A stretch of DNA of 64,000 nucleotides from Saccharopolyspora elongata (lineage in GTDB: Bacteria > Actinomycetota > Actinomycetes > Mycobacteriales > Pseudonocardiaceae), in assembly GCF_004348985.1 (NCBI RefSeq), contig NZ_SMKW01000045.1, forward strand, positions 1 through 64,000. The letters are read 5' to 3'. The notes beneath the pieces are model-generated. The model saw only the letters and a program-made list of their open reading frames with translations. It was not told the origin of the DNA and did no database searches. Shown piece by piece: positions 24,649 through 32,450 of this stretch; the first letter of the stretch is position 1; each line of letters opens with the position of its first letter. The position numbers and the translations under genes are program-made.

Positions 24649-26070
24649 ATGTTGAAACGACCGGCGACAGCCCTGGCCCTGCTGGCCTTCTCCAGCCTGA
24701 TCACCTCGCTGGACTTCACGATCATCTACGTCGCCTTACCCGATATCGCCCGCGACGTGGGCTTCTCCGCCCACTCCATGCAGTGGGTGGTCAGCTCGTA
24801 CGCCGTCTTCTTCGGCGGCCTGCTGCTGCTGGGCGGACGGTCCGCTGACCTGCTCGGCAGGCGGCGGATGTTCGTGCTCGGGATGGTGCTGTTCGGCGCC
24901 GCGTCGCTGCTGGGCGGATTCGCCACCACCACGACCGCCCTGATCGCGGCGAGGGCGATCCAGGGGATCGGCGCGGCAGTGCTGTTCCCCGCGACGTTGT
25001 CACTGGTCAACACCATGTTCGAGGAGGGGAAGCAGCGGATCCGAGCGCTCGCGGTGTGGGCGGGGGCCGGTGCCGGCGGACTCAGCCTCGGGGCGCTGCT
25101 CGGCGGGGTGCTGACCAGTGCGTTCGGGTGGCAGGCGGTGTTCTTGGTCAACGTTCCACTCGTGATCGCCGGAACGGCGGCGGCGTTCCTGGTGCTGCGC
25201 GCGGACGGTCCTCGCGACCGTGGGCGCTTCGACGTGCCCGGCGCGCTCACCGGAACCGTGGGCACCACCCTGCTGGTGTTCACCGTGGCGCAGGGACCGG
25301 AAACCGGGTGGACCTCGGCACCTGTCCTCGGCGGTGGCGTGCTGGCGGTGGTGCTGCTGGCCTCGTTCCTGGTCATCGAGGCCCGCAGTTCCGGCCCGCT
25401 CATGCCGTTGCGGCTGGCACGCAAACTGGCCCCGGTGCTCGCCGTCATCTTCGTTTTCGGCGCGACCATGCAGAACGTCGTCTACTTCCTCACGCTGTTC
25501 CTGCAGAACGTGTGGCGGTACAGCGCACTCGTCACCGGACTGGTCTTCCTGAGCCTTTCGGCGGTCATCGCGGTCGCGAACTTCATCGCTGAGCGGCTCA
25601 TCGTCCGGATCGGAATCCGCACCACCCTGATCAGCGGTCTGCTGCTCGGCGCGGTGGGCGGTGCGCTCCTGGCCGCGGGGATGGTCACCGATGGCTCCTA
25701 CTGGACGATCCTGACCGGGATCCTGGTCTACGGCGCGGGGATGGGCACCGTGTTCCCGACGGTGTTCGCCGCCGCTGGAACCGGTGTCGCCGAGCAGGAG
25801 CAGGGCAGCGCCGGTGGGCTGGCCAACACCTCCATGCAGGTCGGCACCGGCGTGGGGCTGGCGGTGCTCGTCGGTATCGCGAACGCCGGTTCGGCCGGGC
25901 TGGACGGTGACGCATTGCGGATCGCGACTGCGGACGGTCTGCGCACCACGGTCGTCGTCGCGGCCGCGCTCACCCTCCTCGGTCTGCTCGCCGCGGTGCT
26001 CCTGCCCAGCCGTCGAACGGTCAACGCGGACAACGACACCACAGCAGCCGAACCGGTCGCGGCTGCCTGA
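24649..26070 (+). CDS. MFS multidrug transporter, DHA2 (14-helix) family
   Basis: 473 residues, highly hydrophobic. Signature regions LDFTIIYVALPDIARDVGFS, QWVVSSYAVFFGGLLLLGGR, GRRRMFVLGMVLFG and RAIQGIGAAVLFPATLSL belong to the EmrB/QacA drug:proton antiporter group. A short polar tail follows the last helix. Lies between an FMN reductase and an arylamine N-acetyltransferase, so export of an aromatic amine, quinone or antibiotic is likely. GGAGG precedes the ATG. Confidence 0.85.
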   Translation: MLKRPATALALLAFSSLITSLDFTIIYVALPDIARDVGFSAHSMQWVVSSYAVFFGGLLLLGGRSADLLGRRRMFVLGMVLFGAASLLGGFATTTTALIAARAIQGIGAAVLFPATLSLVNTMFEEGKQRIRALAVWAGAGAGGLSLGALLGGVLTSAFGWQAVFLVNVPLVIAGTAAAFLVLRADGPRDRGRFDVPGALTGTVGTTLLVFTVAQGPETGWTSAPVLGGGVLAVVLLASFLVIEARSSGPLMPLRLARKLAPVLAVIFVFGATMQNVVYFLTLFLQNVWRYSALVTGLVFLSLSAVIAVANFIAERLIVRIGIRTTLISGLLLGAVGGALLAAGMVTDGSYWTILTGILVYGAGMGTVFPTVFAAAGTGVAEQEQGSAGGLANTSMQVGTGVGLAVLVGIANAGSAGLDGDALRIATADGLRTTVVVAAALTLLGLLAAVLLPSRRTVNADNDTTAAEPVAAA

Positions 26071-26104
26071 ACACCCCCTAGTTGGGAGAGAAGGCGAGGA
26101 GAGC

Positions 26105-26980
26105 ATGAGCACACCGACACATCCGTCCTACCGGTGGAGCGGTGAGGACCTGGACTTGGACGCCTACCTGGCCCGGATCGGCTTCGAGGGTGACCGCGCG
26201 CCGACGGTGGCGACGCTGCGCAGGCTGGTCTACCTGCACACCACGACGATCCCGTTCGAGAACCTGGAGATCGTCCTCGGCCGGCCGGTGCTGCTGGACG
26301 TGAAGTCGATGCAGGACAAGATGGTTCGGCAGCGCCGGGGCGGATACTGCTACGAGAACAACGCGTTGTTCGCGGCCGTGCTGGAAAGGCTCGGCTTCGG
26401 TGTCATCGGCCTGGGCGGGCGGATCTTCATCGGCCCGGACAACGGGCTGCTGCCCGCCACGCACGCGGTGCTGCGCGTGGCCACCGCCGAGGACGATCGA
26501 GCCTGGCTCTGCGACGTCGGCTTCGGCTCGGGCCCGATGGAACCGATCGAGCTGACCCCGAGCGATGGCGAACTCACCATCGGCGGATGGCGGTTCCGGC
26601 TCGAACTCGGCGCGGACGAACTCGGCGCGCAGGTGGGGGCGCTGCACCACTTCTCCCGCAACGGCTGGCTGAACCGGCGCACGTTCACGATGACCCCGCA
26701 GTACCGGATCGACTACGAGGTCGGCAGCCACTACGTGTCGACGTCCTCCCATTCGCCGTTCACCACGCGACCCATCGCCCAGAAATTCCACCCGGAGGTC
26801 CACCACCTGCTCGACGGCGTCACCTTGAACACCCAGTATCCGGACGGAACCGGTGAAACCCGCGATGTGGACCGAGCCGACCTGCCGGAGATCCTGTCCG
26901 AGACCTTCGACATCGACCTCGACGATGCGGACGCGACGCAGCTCGTCGAGCAGCCGTGGCCAGCGGACCAACGCCCTTGA
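26105..26980 (+). CDS. nat: Arylamine N-acetyltransferase
   Basis: 291 residues. The catalytic triad is visible as Cys82 in RRGGYCYENN, His120 in PATHAVLRV and Asp137 in LCDVGFG. NATs acetylate arylamines or arylhydrazines with acetyl-CoA, and mycobacterial NAT also accepts propionyl-CoA. In M. tuberculosis nat is next to hsaB; here it lies 18 kb away behind a SARP-controlled efflux gene, so a link to steroid catabolism is weaker than in mycobacteria. Start ATG 26105 follows a GGAGAGAAGG-rich stretch. Confidence 0.9.
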   Translation: MSTPTHPSYRWSGEDLDLDAYLARIGFEGDRAPTVATLRRLVYLHTTTIPFENLEIVLGRPVLLDVKSMQDKMVRQRRGGYCYENNALFAAVLERLGFGVIGLGGRIFIGPDNGLLPATHAVLRVATAEDDRAWLCDVGFGSGPMEPIELTPSDGELTIGGWRFRLELGADELGAQVGALHHFSRNGWLNRRTFTMTPQYRIDYEVGSHYVSTSSHSPFTTRPIAQKFHPEVHHLLDGVTLNTQYPDGTGETRDVDRADLPEILSETFDIDLDDADATQLVEQPWPADQRP

Positions 26981-27028
26981 CCCGGTGCCGCCGGGCCGGG
27001 CGCGCCGGCACTCCCGCCTGGAGGTCAG

Positions 27029-27086
27029 GCCCGTGAGCGGTTTGGGGTGCATTGGCACCCTGTGCTAGCACAAACCACTCACGGGC
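27029..27086. terminator. Convergent-gene hairpin after nat
   Basis: Sixteen-base arms beginning GCCCGTGAGCGGTTTG and ending CAAACCACTCACGGGC, one mismatch, around smaller GGGTGC/GCACCC hairpins. It lies between the convergent nat and BBE-type oxidase genes. It shares the GTGAGCG-TTTGG motif with hairpins at 40910 and 54057. Confidence 0.7.
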
Positions 27087-27107
27087 TCGCACCTGCAGGA
27101 ACACTTC

Positions 27108-28475
27108 TCAGCGCGCCGGCGGGATGTTGTGGTTCAGGCGGAAGAGGTTCTTCGGATCGTGGCTCGCCTTCATGGCGCTGAGGCGGTCGTAGTCCGCCGG
27201 GTCGTATGCCGCGCGGACTCCTTCGGGATTGGCGCTGCCGCCCGCCAGGAAGTTCAGGTTGCGGCCGCCCGTCGACCACGGGGACATCGCGCGCATGACG
27301 CGGCTCTGCAGCTCGCGGGCCGCGTCGACGGTGGCTTCGTCGACCTTGGAGTTGACGCCGAAGACGTACGGCGCGTCGCGATGCCCGACGCAGTTGCCCG
27401 CCGGCCGGGACAGCGCGCCGCCGAGGTGGCGGACCTCGACCACGCACCGCTGCGGGGCGTCCGGGCCGACCAGATCGAGCAGCGTCTTGATCGCCGCGTC
27501 GTCGAAGTCGCGCAGCATCGCGTTGTCCGTGACGTAGCCCATCGGCTGGACCGGGTCGTTGTTGATCGAGCCGACTTCCCGGTACGGCATCTCGCGCACC
27601 GAGTCGATCAGCCGCGGCCCGACCGCGCGCAGCGGCTCGGTCAGCCGCTCCCCCTCCGCCGGATCACCGGCGTACGCGATGCGCACGTGCACGACGTGGC
27701 GGCCGCGCAGCGGCTCCGGCAGGGCCGGGACGTCCGGGAACGGGACCAGCGCGACCGAGGAGGTCATCTCCTCCGGCAGGTCGCGGGTCCACTGCTGCCA
27801 GGTCCGCAGCACGTCGCCGATCAGGTGCGAGTCGAAGTACAGGCCGCCGCCGTAGAGGCTCGCTACCGGCATCAGGTCCACCTCCATGCCGGTCACCACG
27901 CCGAAGTTGCCGCCCGCGCCACGCAGCGCCCAGAACAGCTCGGCGTCGGATTCGGCGGTGACGCGGCGGAGCCGCCCGTCGGCGGTGACGATCTCGATGG
28001 CGCGCACGTGGTCGGCGGCGTAGCCGTAGCGCCGCCCGAGGTGCCCGAGGCCGCCGCCGAGGGTGTAGGACACCGCGCCGACGTGCGGTGCGCTGCCGGA
28101 CAGCGGCGCCAGCCCGAACTCCGCCGCGGCCTCGACCACCTGGCCCCAGCGCACGCCCGCGGCGAACCACGCGGTGCGCCGCTCGGCGTCGATCCGGGCC
28201 TCCGACATGCGACCGGTCGTGATCAGCAGCCCGCCCTCGACCTCGGAGGCGATGCCGTGACCGGTGCTCAGCACCGCCACCGGCAGGTCCCGCGCCGCCG
28301 CGAACTCGACCGCCGCCCGCACGTCTTCCGCGTCGACCGCACCCACCACGACCTGCGGTCGGCGCTGGTCGAAGGCCAGGAATCCGGAACGTTCGGCGTC
28401 GTAGTCGGTGTCTCCCGGCAGGAACACCAGGCCCTGCACGCGGTCGGTCAGCGCGGCGAATTCGTTTGGTGCCAT
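27108..28475 (-). CDS. FAD-linked oxidase with berberine-bridge-enzyme (BBE) C-terminus
   Basis: 455 residues, PP-loop/VAO fold. The FAD-binding domain shows VLSTGHGIASEVEGGLLITTGRMSE, SGSAPHVGAVSYTLGGGLGHLGRRYGYAADHV and RGAGGNFGVVTGMEVDL; the BBE domain ends YDPADYDRLSAMKASHDPKNLFRLNHNI. The histidine in STGHG may carry a covalent flavin, but the second cysteine ligand seen in bicovalent members is absent in GLGHLGR. Substrates in this family are sugars, alkaloids or polyketides; none can be named here. Divergent from a WYL regulator with a palindromic site between them. Confidence 0.8.
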   Translation of the reverse strand: MAPNEFAALTDRVQGLVFLPGDTDYDAERSGFLAFDQRRPQVVVGAVDAEDVRAAVEFAAARDLPVAVLSTGHGIASEVEGGLLITTGRMSEARIDAERRTAWFAAGVRWGQVVEAAAEFGLAPLSGSAPHVGAVSYTLGGGLGHLGRRYGYAADHVRAIEIVTADGRLRRVTAESDAELFWALRGAGGNFGVVTGMEVDLMPVASLYGGGLYFDSHLIGDVLRTWQQWTRDLPEEMTSSVALVPFPDVPALPEPLRGRHVVHVRIAYAGDPAEGERLTEPLRAVGPRLIDSVREMPYREVGSINNDPVQPMGYVTDNAMLRDFDDAAIKTLLDLVGPDAPQRCVVEVRHLGGALSRPAGNCVGHRDAPYVFGVNSKVDEATVDAARELQSRVMRAMSPWSTGGRNLNFLAGGSANPEGVRAAYDPADYDRLSAMKASHDPKNLFRLNHNIPPAR

Positions 28476-28498
28476 GCCAGGAACACTAACCGACCTTG

Positions 28499-28515
28499 AG
28501 GACAGCTCTTGTCCT
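28499..28515. promoter_or_regulatory. Palindromic operator AGGACA-n5-TGTCCT
   Basis: Perfect six-base arms AGGACA and TGTCCT spaced by GCTCT, with flanking TT and AA adding symmetry, centred between the divergent BBE-type oxidase and WYL regulator genes. Placement fits control of both by the WYL protein. Confidence 0.65.
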
Positions 28516-28538
28516 AAAGGGTGTGCGATCCTGAAAAC

Positions 28539-29513
28539 ATGACGACGACGCTGCCCGCCCGGTTGCTCCGCCTGCTGTCGCTGCTGCAGAGCCGCCGCGA
28601 GTGGTCCGGCGGCGAGCTCGCCGACCGGCTGGAGGTCACCGGCCGCACCGTGCGCCGCGACATCGACCGGCTCCGCGAGCTCGGCTACCCGGTCGAGAGC
28701 ACCACCGGCACCGCGGGCGGCTACCGGCTGGCCTCGGGCAAGGACCTGCCGCCGCTGCTGCTCGACGACGACGAAGCCGTCGCGGTGGCGGCCGGGCTGC
28801 TCACCGCCGCGAGCGGCAGCGTGACCGGCATCGAGGAGAGCTCGATCCGCGCGCTGGCCAAGCTGGAGCAGGTGCTCCCGGCTCGGCTGCGCGGGCGGGT
28901 GGGAGCCCTCGCGGGCGCGACGGTGCCGGTGGTGGTGCGCGACGGCCCGCAGGTCGACGCCGGGACGCTGGCGCTCATCGGGGCGGCCTGCCGCGACCAC
29001 GAGGTGCTGTCCTTCGACTACGAGAAGCGCGGTGGCGCAACGGAATCCCGTCGGGTCGAACCGCACAGCCTGGTCGCGGTGCGCGGCCTGTGGTACCTGA
29101 TCGCCTTCGACCGAGATCGCGAGGACTGGCGCACCTTCCGCGCCGACCGCCTGATCCGGCCGCTGGCCACCGGCCGCCGCTTCGAACCGCGCGCCCTGCC
29201 CGCGGAAAGCCCGGCCGCGCACATCCGGCGCTCGATCATCGACGCGCCCTACCGCTACTCCGCCCGGGTCACGGTGCAAGCCTCCGCCGAGACCGTGCGC
29301 GAGCACCTGCACCCGCTGCTGCCGGACCGGGTCACCCCGATCGACGAGCACAGCTGCGCCGTGCGGCTCGGCGAGGACTCGCTGCCCGCGATCACCCGCC
29401 GTGTCCTCGACCTGGCCGTCCTCGACGCCGACTTCACCATCGACGCCCCGGACGACCTGCGCGATCACCTGCGATCACGTCTCGGTCGATTGCTCGACGT
29501 GCTGTCCGGGTAG
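28539..29513 (+). CDS. DeoR/YafY-type regulator with WYL domain
   Basis: 324 residues. N-terminal winged helix (LLRLLSLLQSRREWSGGELADRLEVTGRTVRRDIDRLRELGYPVES) followed by a WYL domain: LVAVRGLWYLIAFDRDREDWRTFRADRL, then a WCX-like C-terminal region. WYL domains sense ligands, often nucleotides or nucleic acids. Start ATG 28539; a GTG six codons upstream is less likely. Probably controls the divergent oxidase through the palindrome at 28499. Confidence 0.82.
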   Translation: MTTTLPARLLRLLSLLQSRREWSGGELADRLEVTGRTVRRDIDRLRELGYPVESTTGTAGGYRLASGKDLPPLLLDDDEAVAVAAGLLTAASGSVTGIEESSIRALAKLEQVLPARLRGRVGALAGATVPVVVRDGPQVDAGTLALIGAACRDHEVLSFDYEKRGGATESRRVEPHSLVAVRGLWYLIAFDRDREDWRTFRADRLIRPLATGRRFEPRALPAESPAAHIRRSIIDAPYRYSARVTVQASAETVREHLHPLLPDRVTPIDEHSCAVRLGEDSLPAITRRVLDLAVLDADFTIDAPDDLRDHLRSRLGRLLDVLSG

Positions 29514-29625
29514 CCGACCACGGTGAGTGCCCGAATTTCCCCCGAGAAACCGACCGTTTGCACCTTTTCCTCGAAGCCATCTCGGCCGACGTGAAGTCCG
29601 AGGGCACGAAGATCAGGAGTGAACC

Positions 29626-29805
29626 ATGGGTGTCGGCGGCGCAATCCGAGCCAAACTCGCGCAGTACCGAGGCCGGATCGCACTCCGATGCAGACCCCCG
29701 CACGTCCCGGGCATGGACGAATGCCCGGCCGGCGGCGGCCACGCCCCGGTCCCGAAGCAGGGCGGCGGCGGCCGCATCTGCGCCAAGTGCGGCGAGTCCT
29801 GCTAG
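29626..29805 (+). CDS. 59-residue cysteine-rich small protein (zinc-ribbon-like)
   Basis: ATG at 29626 with GGAG seven bases upstream; stop TAG at 29803-29805. The protein begins MGVGGAIRAKLAQYRGRI, has Cys22 and Cys33, a glycine-rich middle, and ends ICAKCGESC with Cys52, Cys55 and Cys59. The CxxC pair with further cysteines suggests one zinc site. It is basic at the N-terminus and has no signal peptide. I recognise no named family. It stands alone, followed by a double CGCG palindrome that probably ends its transcript. Confidence 0.6.
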   Translation: MGVGGAIRAKLAQYRGRIALRCRPPHVPGMDECPAGGGHAPVPKQGGGGRICAKCGESC

Positions 29806-29820
29806 CAGGGCGCCCGGGGC

Positions 29821-29883
29821 GGCGGTTTCGCGCGAAACCGCCATCCGCAGGCGTGGAGAACGCCGTTTTCGCGCGAAAACGGC
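29821..29883. terminator. Double CGCG-centred palindrome after the 59-residue gene and ltp2
   Basis: GCGGTTTCGCGCGAAACCGC (29821-29840) and a 24-base perfect palindrome around TTTTCGCGCGAAAA (29860-29883) lie between the convergent small gene and ltp2. Same core as at 2721 and 63896. Confidence 0.6.
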
Positions 29884-29896
29884 GCAACCGCGAAGC

Positions 29897-31063
29897 TCAC
29901 GCCGTCGATAGCACCAGGCCGCTGGTCGGGACGCCGGTTCCGGCCGTGACCACGACGTGCCCGACGTCGTCGACCTGGTTCACCGCCGAGCCCCGGACCT
30001 GCCGGACCGCCTCGGCGATGCCGTTCATGCCGTGGATGTAGGCCTCGCCGAGCTGGCCGCCGTGGGTGTTCAGCGGCAGCCGCCCGCCGAGCTCGATCGC
30101 ACCGCCGGCGATGAAGTCCTTCGCCTCGCCGCGCCCGCAGAAGCCCAGTTCCTCCAGCTGCACCAAGACGAACGGCGTGAAGTGGTCGTAGAGGATGCCG
30201 ACCTGGACGTCCTGCGGCCCGATCCCCGCCTGCCGCCACAACTGCCGGGCCACCACGCCCATCTCGGGCAGCGCCGCCAGGTCGTCGCGGTAGTAGCTGG
30301 TCATGGTGAACTGGTCGGCGCCGCTGCCCTGCGCGGCCGCGGCCACGACGGCCGGCGGGTGCGGCAGGTCCGCGGCCCGCGCCCGGCTCGTCACCACGAT
30401 CGCCACCCCGCCGTCGCTTTCCTGGCAGCAGTCCAGCAGCCGCAGCGGCTCGGTGATCCAGCGCGACGCCTGGTGGTCGGCCAAGGTGATCGGCCGCTGG
30501 TAGAACCAGGCGTGGGGATTGGTCGCCGCGTGCTTGCGGTCGGCCACCGCGACGCGGCCGAAGTCCTCGCTGGTGGCGCCGTAGTCGTGCATGTAGCGGC
30601 GGGCGAACATCGCGACCTGCGCGCCGGGCGTGGCCACGCCGACCGGGTACGACCAGCTGTTGTCCAGCCCCGACGAGGTCGGTGCCGCAGCGGCCGCGGC
30701 CTGCACCTGCCCGAACCGGCTCCCGGAGCGCTCGTTGAACGCCCGGTAGCAGACCACGACCTCCGCGACGCCGGTGGCGACGGCCATCGCGGCCTGCTGC
30801 ACCGTCGCGCACGCCGCGCCGCCGCCGTAGTGGATGCGGCTGAAGAAGCTCAGCTCCGGGATGCCCAGTTCCCGGGCGACGGCCGTCTCGGCGTTGTTGT
30901 CCATGGTGAAGGTCACCAGACCATCCACATCGGACGGTCCCAGCCCGGCGTCCGCGAGGGCGGCCCGGACGGCCTCGGCGGCCAGCTGCAGCTCGCTGCG
31001 CCCGGAGTCCTTGGAGAACTCCGTCGCGCCGATCCCGACGATCGCCGCTTCACCCGAGATCAT
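29897..31063 (-). CDS. ltp2: Ltp2, steroid side-chain retro-aldolase (thiolase-fold lipid-transfer protein)
   Basis: 388 residues; Rv3540c is about this length. Ltp2 cleaves the 17-hydroxy C3 side-chain CoA thioester made by ChsH1-ChsH2 into propionyl-CoA and the 17-ketosteroid. Landmarks: AAIVGIGATEFSKDSGRSEL at the N-terminus, SRIHYGGGAACATVQQAAMA, GIGPQDVQVGILYDHFTPFV, LPLNTHGGQLGEAYIHGMNG. The Tyr-containing YDHFTPFV and the region near LGEAYIHG correspond to the active-site parts of known Ltp2. It forms an aldolase complex with the DUF35 domain of ChsH2, the gene two steps upstream. Start overlaps the chsH1 stop (ATGA). Confidence 0.9.
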   Translation of the reverse strand: MISGEAAIVGIGATEFSKDSGRSELQLAAEAVRAALADAGLGPSDVDGLVTFTMDNNAETAVARELGIPELSFFSRIHYGGGAACATVQQAAMAVATGVAEVVVCYRAFNERSGSRFGQVQAAAAAAPTSSGLDNSWSYPVGVATPGAQVAMFARRYMHDYGATSEDFGRVAVADRKHAATNPHAWFYQRPITLADHQASRWITEPLRLLDCCQESDGGVAIVVTSRARAADLPHPPAVVAAAAQGSGADQFTMTSYYRDDLAALPEMGVVARQLWRQAGIGPQDVQVGILYDHFTPFVLVQLEELGFCGRGEAKDFIAGGAIELGGRLPLNTHGGQLGEAYIHGMNGIAEAVRQVRGSAVNQVDDVGHVVVTAGTGVPTSGLVLSTA

Positions 31064-31485
31064 CGCGCCACCTCCGGAAGTTCCACCCGGACCGTGCCGG
31101 TGACGTGCGTGCCGAGGCTGTTGCGGCCCAGCACCTCCACGACGAGCACGTCGCCGTCCCGCTCCAGGACCTGGCCGTGCATGGTCAGCGTGTCGTAGGC
31201 GTAGCACGGCACGCCGAGCTTGATCGCCACCCCGCGCACCAGGGCCTCCGGACCGGCCCAGTCGGTGACGTAGCGCTGCACCAGGCCGGTGGTGGTGAGG
31301 ATGTTGACGAAGATGTCCTTGGAGCCCTTGGCCACCGCGAGGTCGCGATCGTGGTGCACGTCCTGGAAGTCGCGGGTGGCGATGGCGGTGCTGACCACGA
31401 AGGTCGGCGAGACCTCGATGCGTTCCTCCGGCAGCGCGTCGCCGATGGCCACTTCGGCGAGCGACCGCGTTCGAGCCAGTGTCAT
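31060..31485 (-). CDS. chsH1: ChsH1, MaoC-like subunit of the steroid side-chain hydratase
   Basis: 141 residues, single hot-dog fold. With the N-terminal MaoC domain of ChsH2 it hydrates the 17(20)-enoyl-CoA of the C3 side chain. Typical segment: ATRDFQDVHHDRDLAVAKGS then KDIFVNILTTTGLVQRYV, with the Asp-x4-His hydratase residues in DFQDVHHD. Start is the ATG at 31485 inside the ATGA overlap with chsH2; a start six codons upstream lies inside chsH2. Order chsE1-chsE2-chsH2-chsH1-ltp2 equals Rv3544c to Rv3540c. Confidence 0.9.
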   Translation of the reverse strand: MTLARTRSLAEVAIGDALPEERIEVSPTFVVSTAIATRDFQDVHHDRDLAVAKGSKDIFVNILTTTGLVQRYVTDWAGPEALVRGVAIKLGVPCYAYDTLTMHGQVLERDGDVLVVEVLGRNSLGTHVTGTVRVELPEVAR

Positions 31486-32438
31486 GACGCCTTCGGCCTC
31501 CATCCGGGTAGCACCAGTTCGTCGTCGATCCGCTGGAAGTCGGCCACGACCCGCTGGCCGATCTCGACCGCCGCCGGGTCGACGCCGCGCAGCTCACCGA
31601 GCATCCGCACGCCCTCATCGAGCTCGACCAGCGCGACGACCAGCGGCAGTTCCTTGCCCGGCACCGGCGGATGGTGGTGCACGATGTAGCTGTAGACCTC
31701 GCCGAGTCCTTCGGAAACCAGGTAGGTCCGCTTGGTCGCGCCGCATTCGGGGCACATCGGCCCCGGCGGGTGCCGTAGCAGCCCGCATTGCCCGCAGCGC
31801 TGGATGCGCAGCTCGCCGGCCGCGGTGCCCTCCCAGAAGTACGCCGTGTCCCGGTCGATCGCCGGCCGGATCACGTCGCCGCCGGATCGTTGTTGCGGCG
31901 CTTCGGGTTCCCGCTCCGGCGGGCGGAACTTCAGGACCCGGAACAGCATCTCGGCCACCGGCTCGTCGCCGACGTACCAGGTGTTGCGGGTGGTGACGAA
32001 CCAGCCTTCCCCGAGCCCGGTCTTCTTCGGCCCGACGACGCCGTCCAGCCGGGTGGTGACGGTGAGCTGCTCGCCGTGCCGCAGGTACCGGTGGTAGGTC
32101 TGCTCGCAGTTGGTCGCGACGACCGAGGTGTACCCGGCGTCGTCGAGCGCGGCCATCATCGCGTACAGCGGGTCGTCCGTGTCGCGGTCCGGGTGCAGGC
32201 CGCCCATCGTCCACACCTGCGCCATCGCCGGGGGCGCGACCGGTCCACCGTGGACCGATGCGGCCGCGTCGGCCGCCGAGGTGTAGACGGGGTTGGCGTC
32301 GCCGATCGCCTCCACCCAGTTGTTGATCATCGGGAGGTTCACGGGGTCGCGCGCGGCTCGCGGGGCGCTGGGCCCGCGCTGCTGGATGCGGTCGGCGGCG
32401 GCCAGGATGGCGTCCGCCGCGGTGGCAGTGCTGGTCAT
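31482..32438 (-). CDS. chsH2: ChsH2, MaoC-DUF35 subunit of hydratase and aldolase
   Basis: 318 residues in two parts. The N-terminal half is a MaoC-like hot-dog domain (MINNWVEAIGDANPVYTS, GGPVAPPAMAQVWTMGG). The C-terminal half is a DUF35 OB-fold with a rubredoxin-type zinc ribbon, CGQCG then CPECG spaced by ten residues. It pairs with ChsH1 for hydration and docks Ltp2 through DUF35, as known from mycobacterial and Thermomonospora proteins. AGGGAAC lies before the ATG. Twelve bases separate it from the chsE2 stop. Confidence 0.92.
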   Translation of the reverse strand: MTSTATAADAILAAADRIQQRGPSAPRAARDPVNLPMINNWVEAIGDANPVYTSAADAAASVHGGPVAPPAMAQVWTMGGLHPDRDTDDPLYAMMAALDDAGYTSVVATNCEQTYHRYLRHGEQLTVTTRLDGVVGPKKTGLGEGWFVTTRNTWYVGDEPVAEMLFRVLKFRPPEREPEAPQQRSGGDVIRPAIDRDTAYFWEGTAAGELRIQRCGQCGLLRHPPGPMCPECGATKRTYLVSEGLGEVYSYIVHHHPPVPGKELPLVVALVELDEGVRMLGELRGVDPAAVEIGQRVVADFQRIDDELVLPGWRPKAS

Positions 32439-32450
32439 GTTCCCTCCGGC

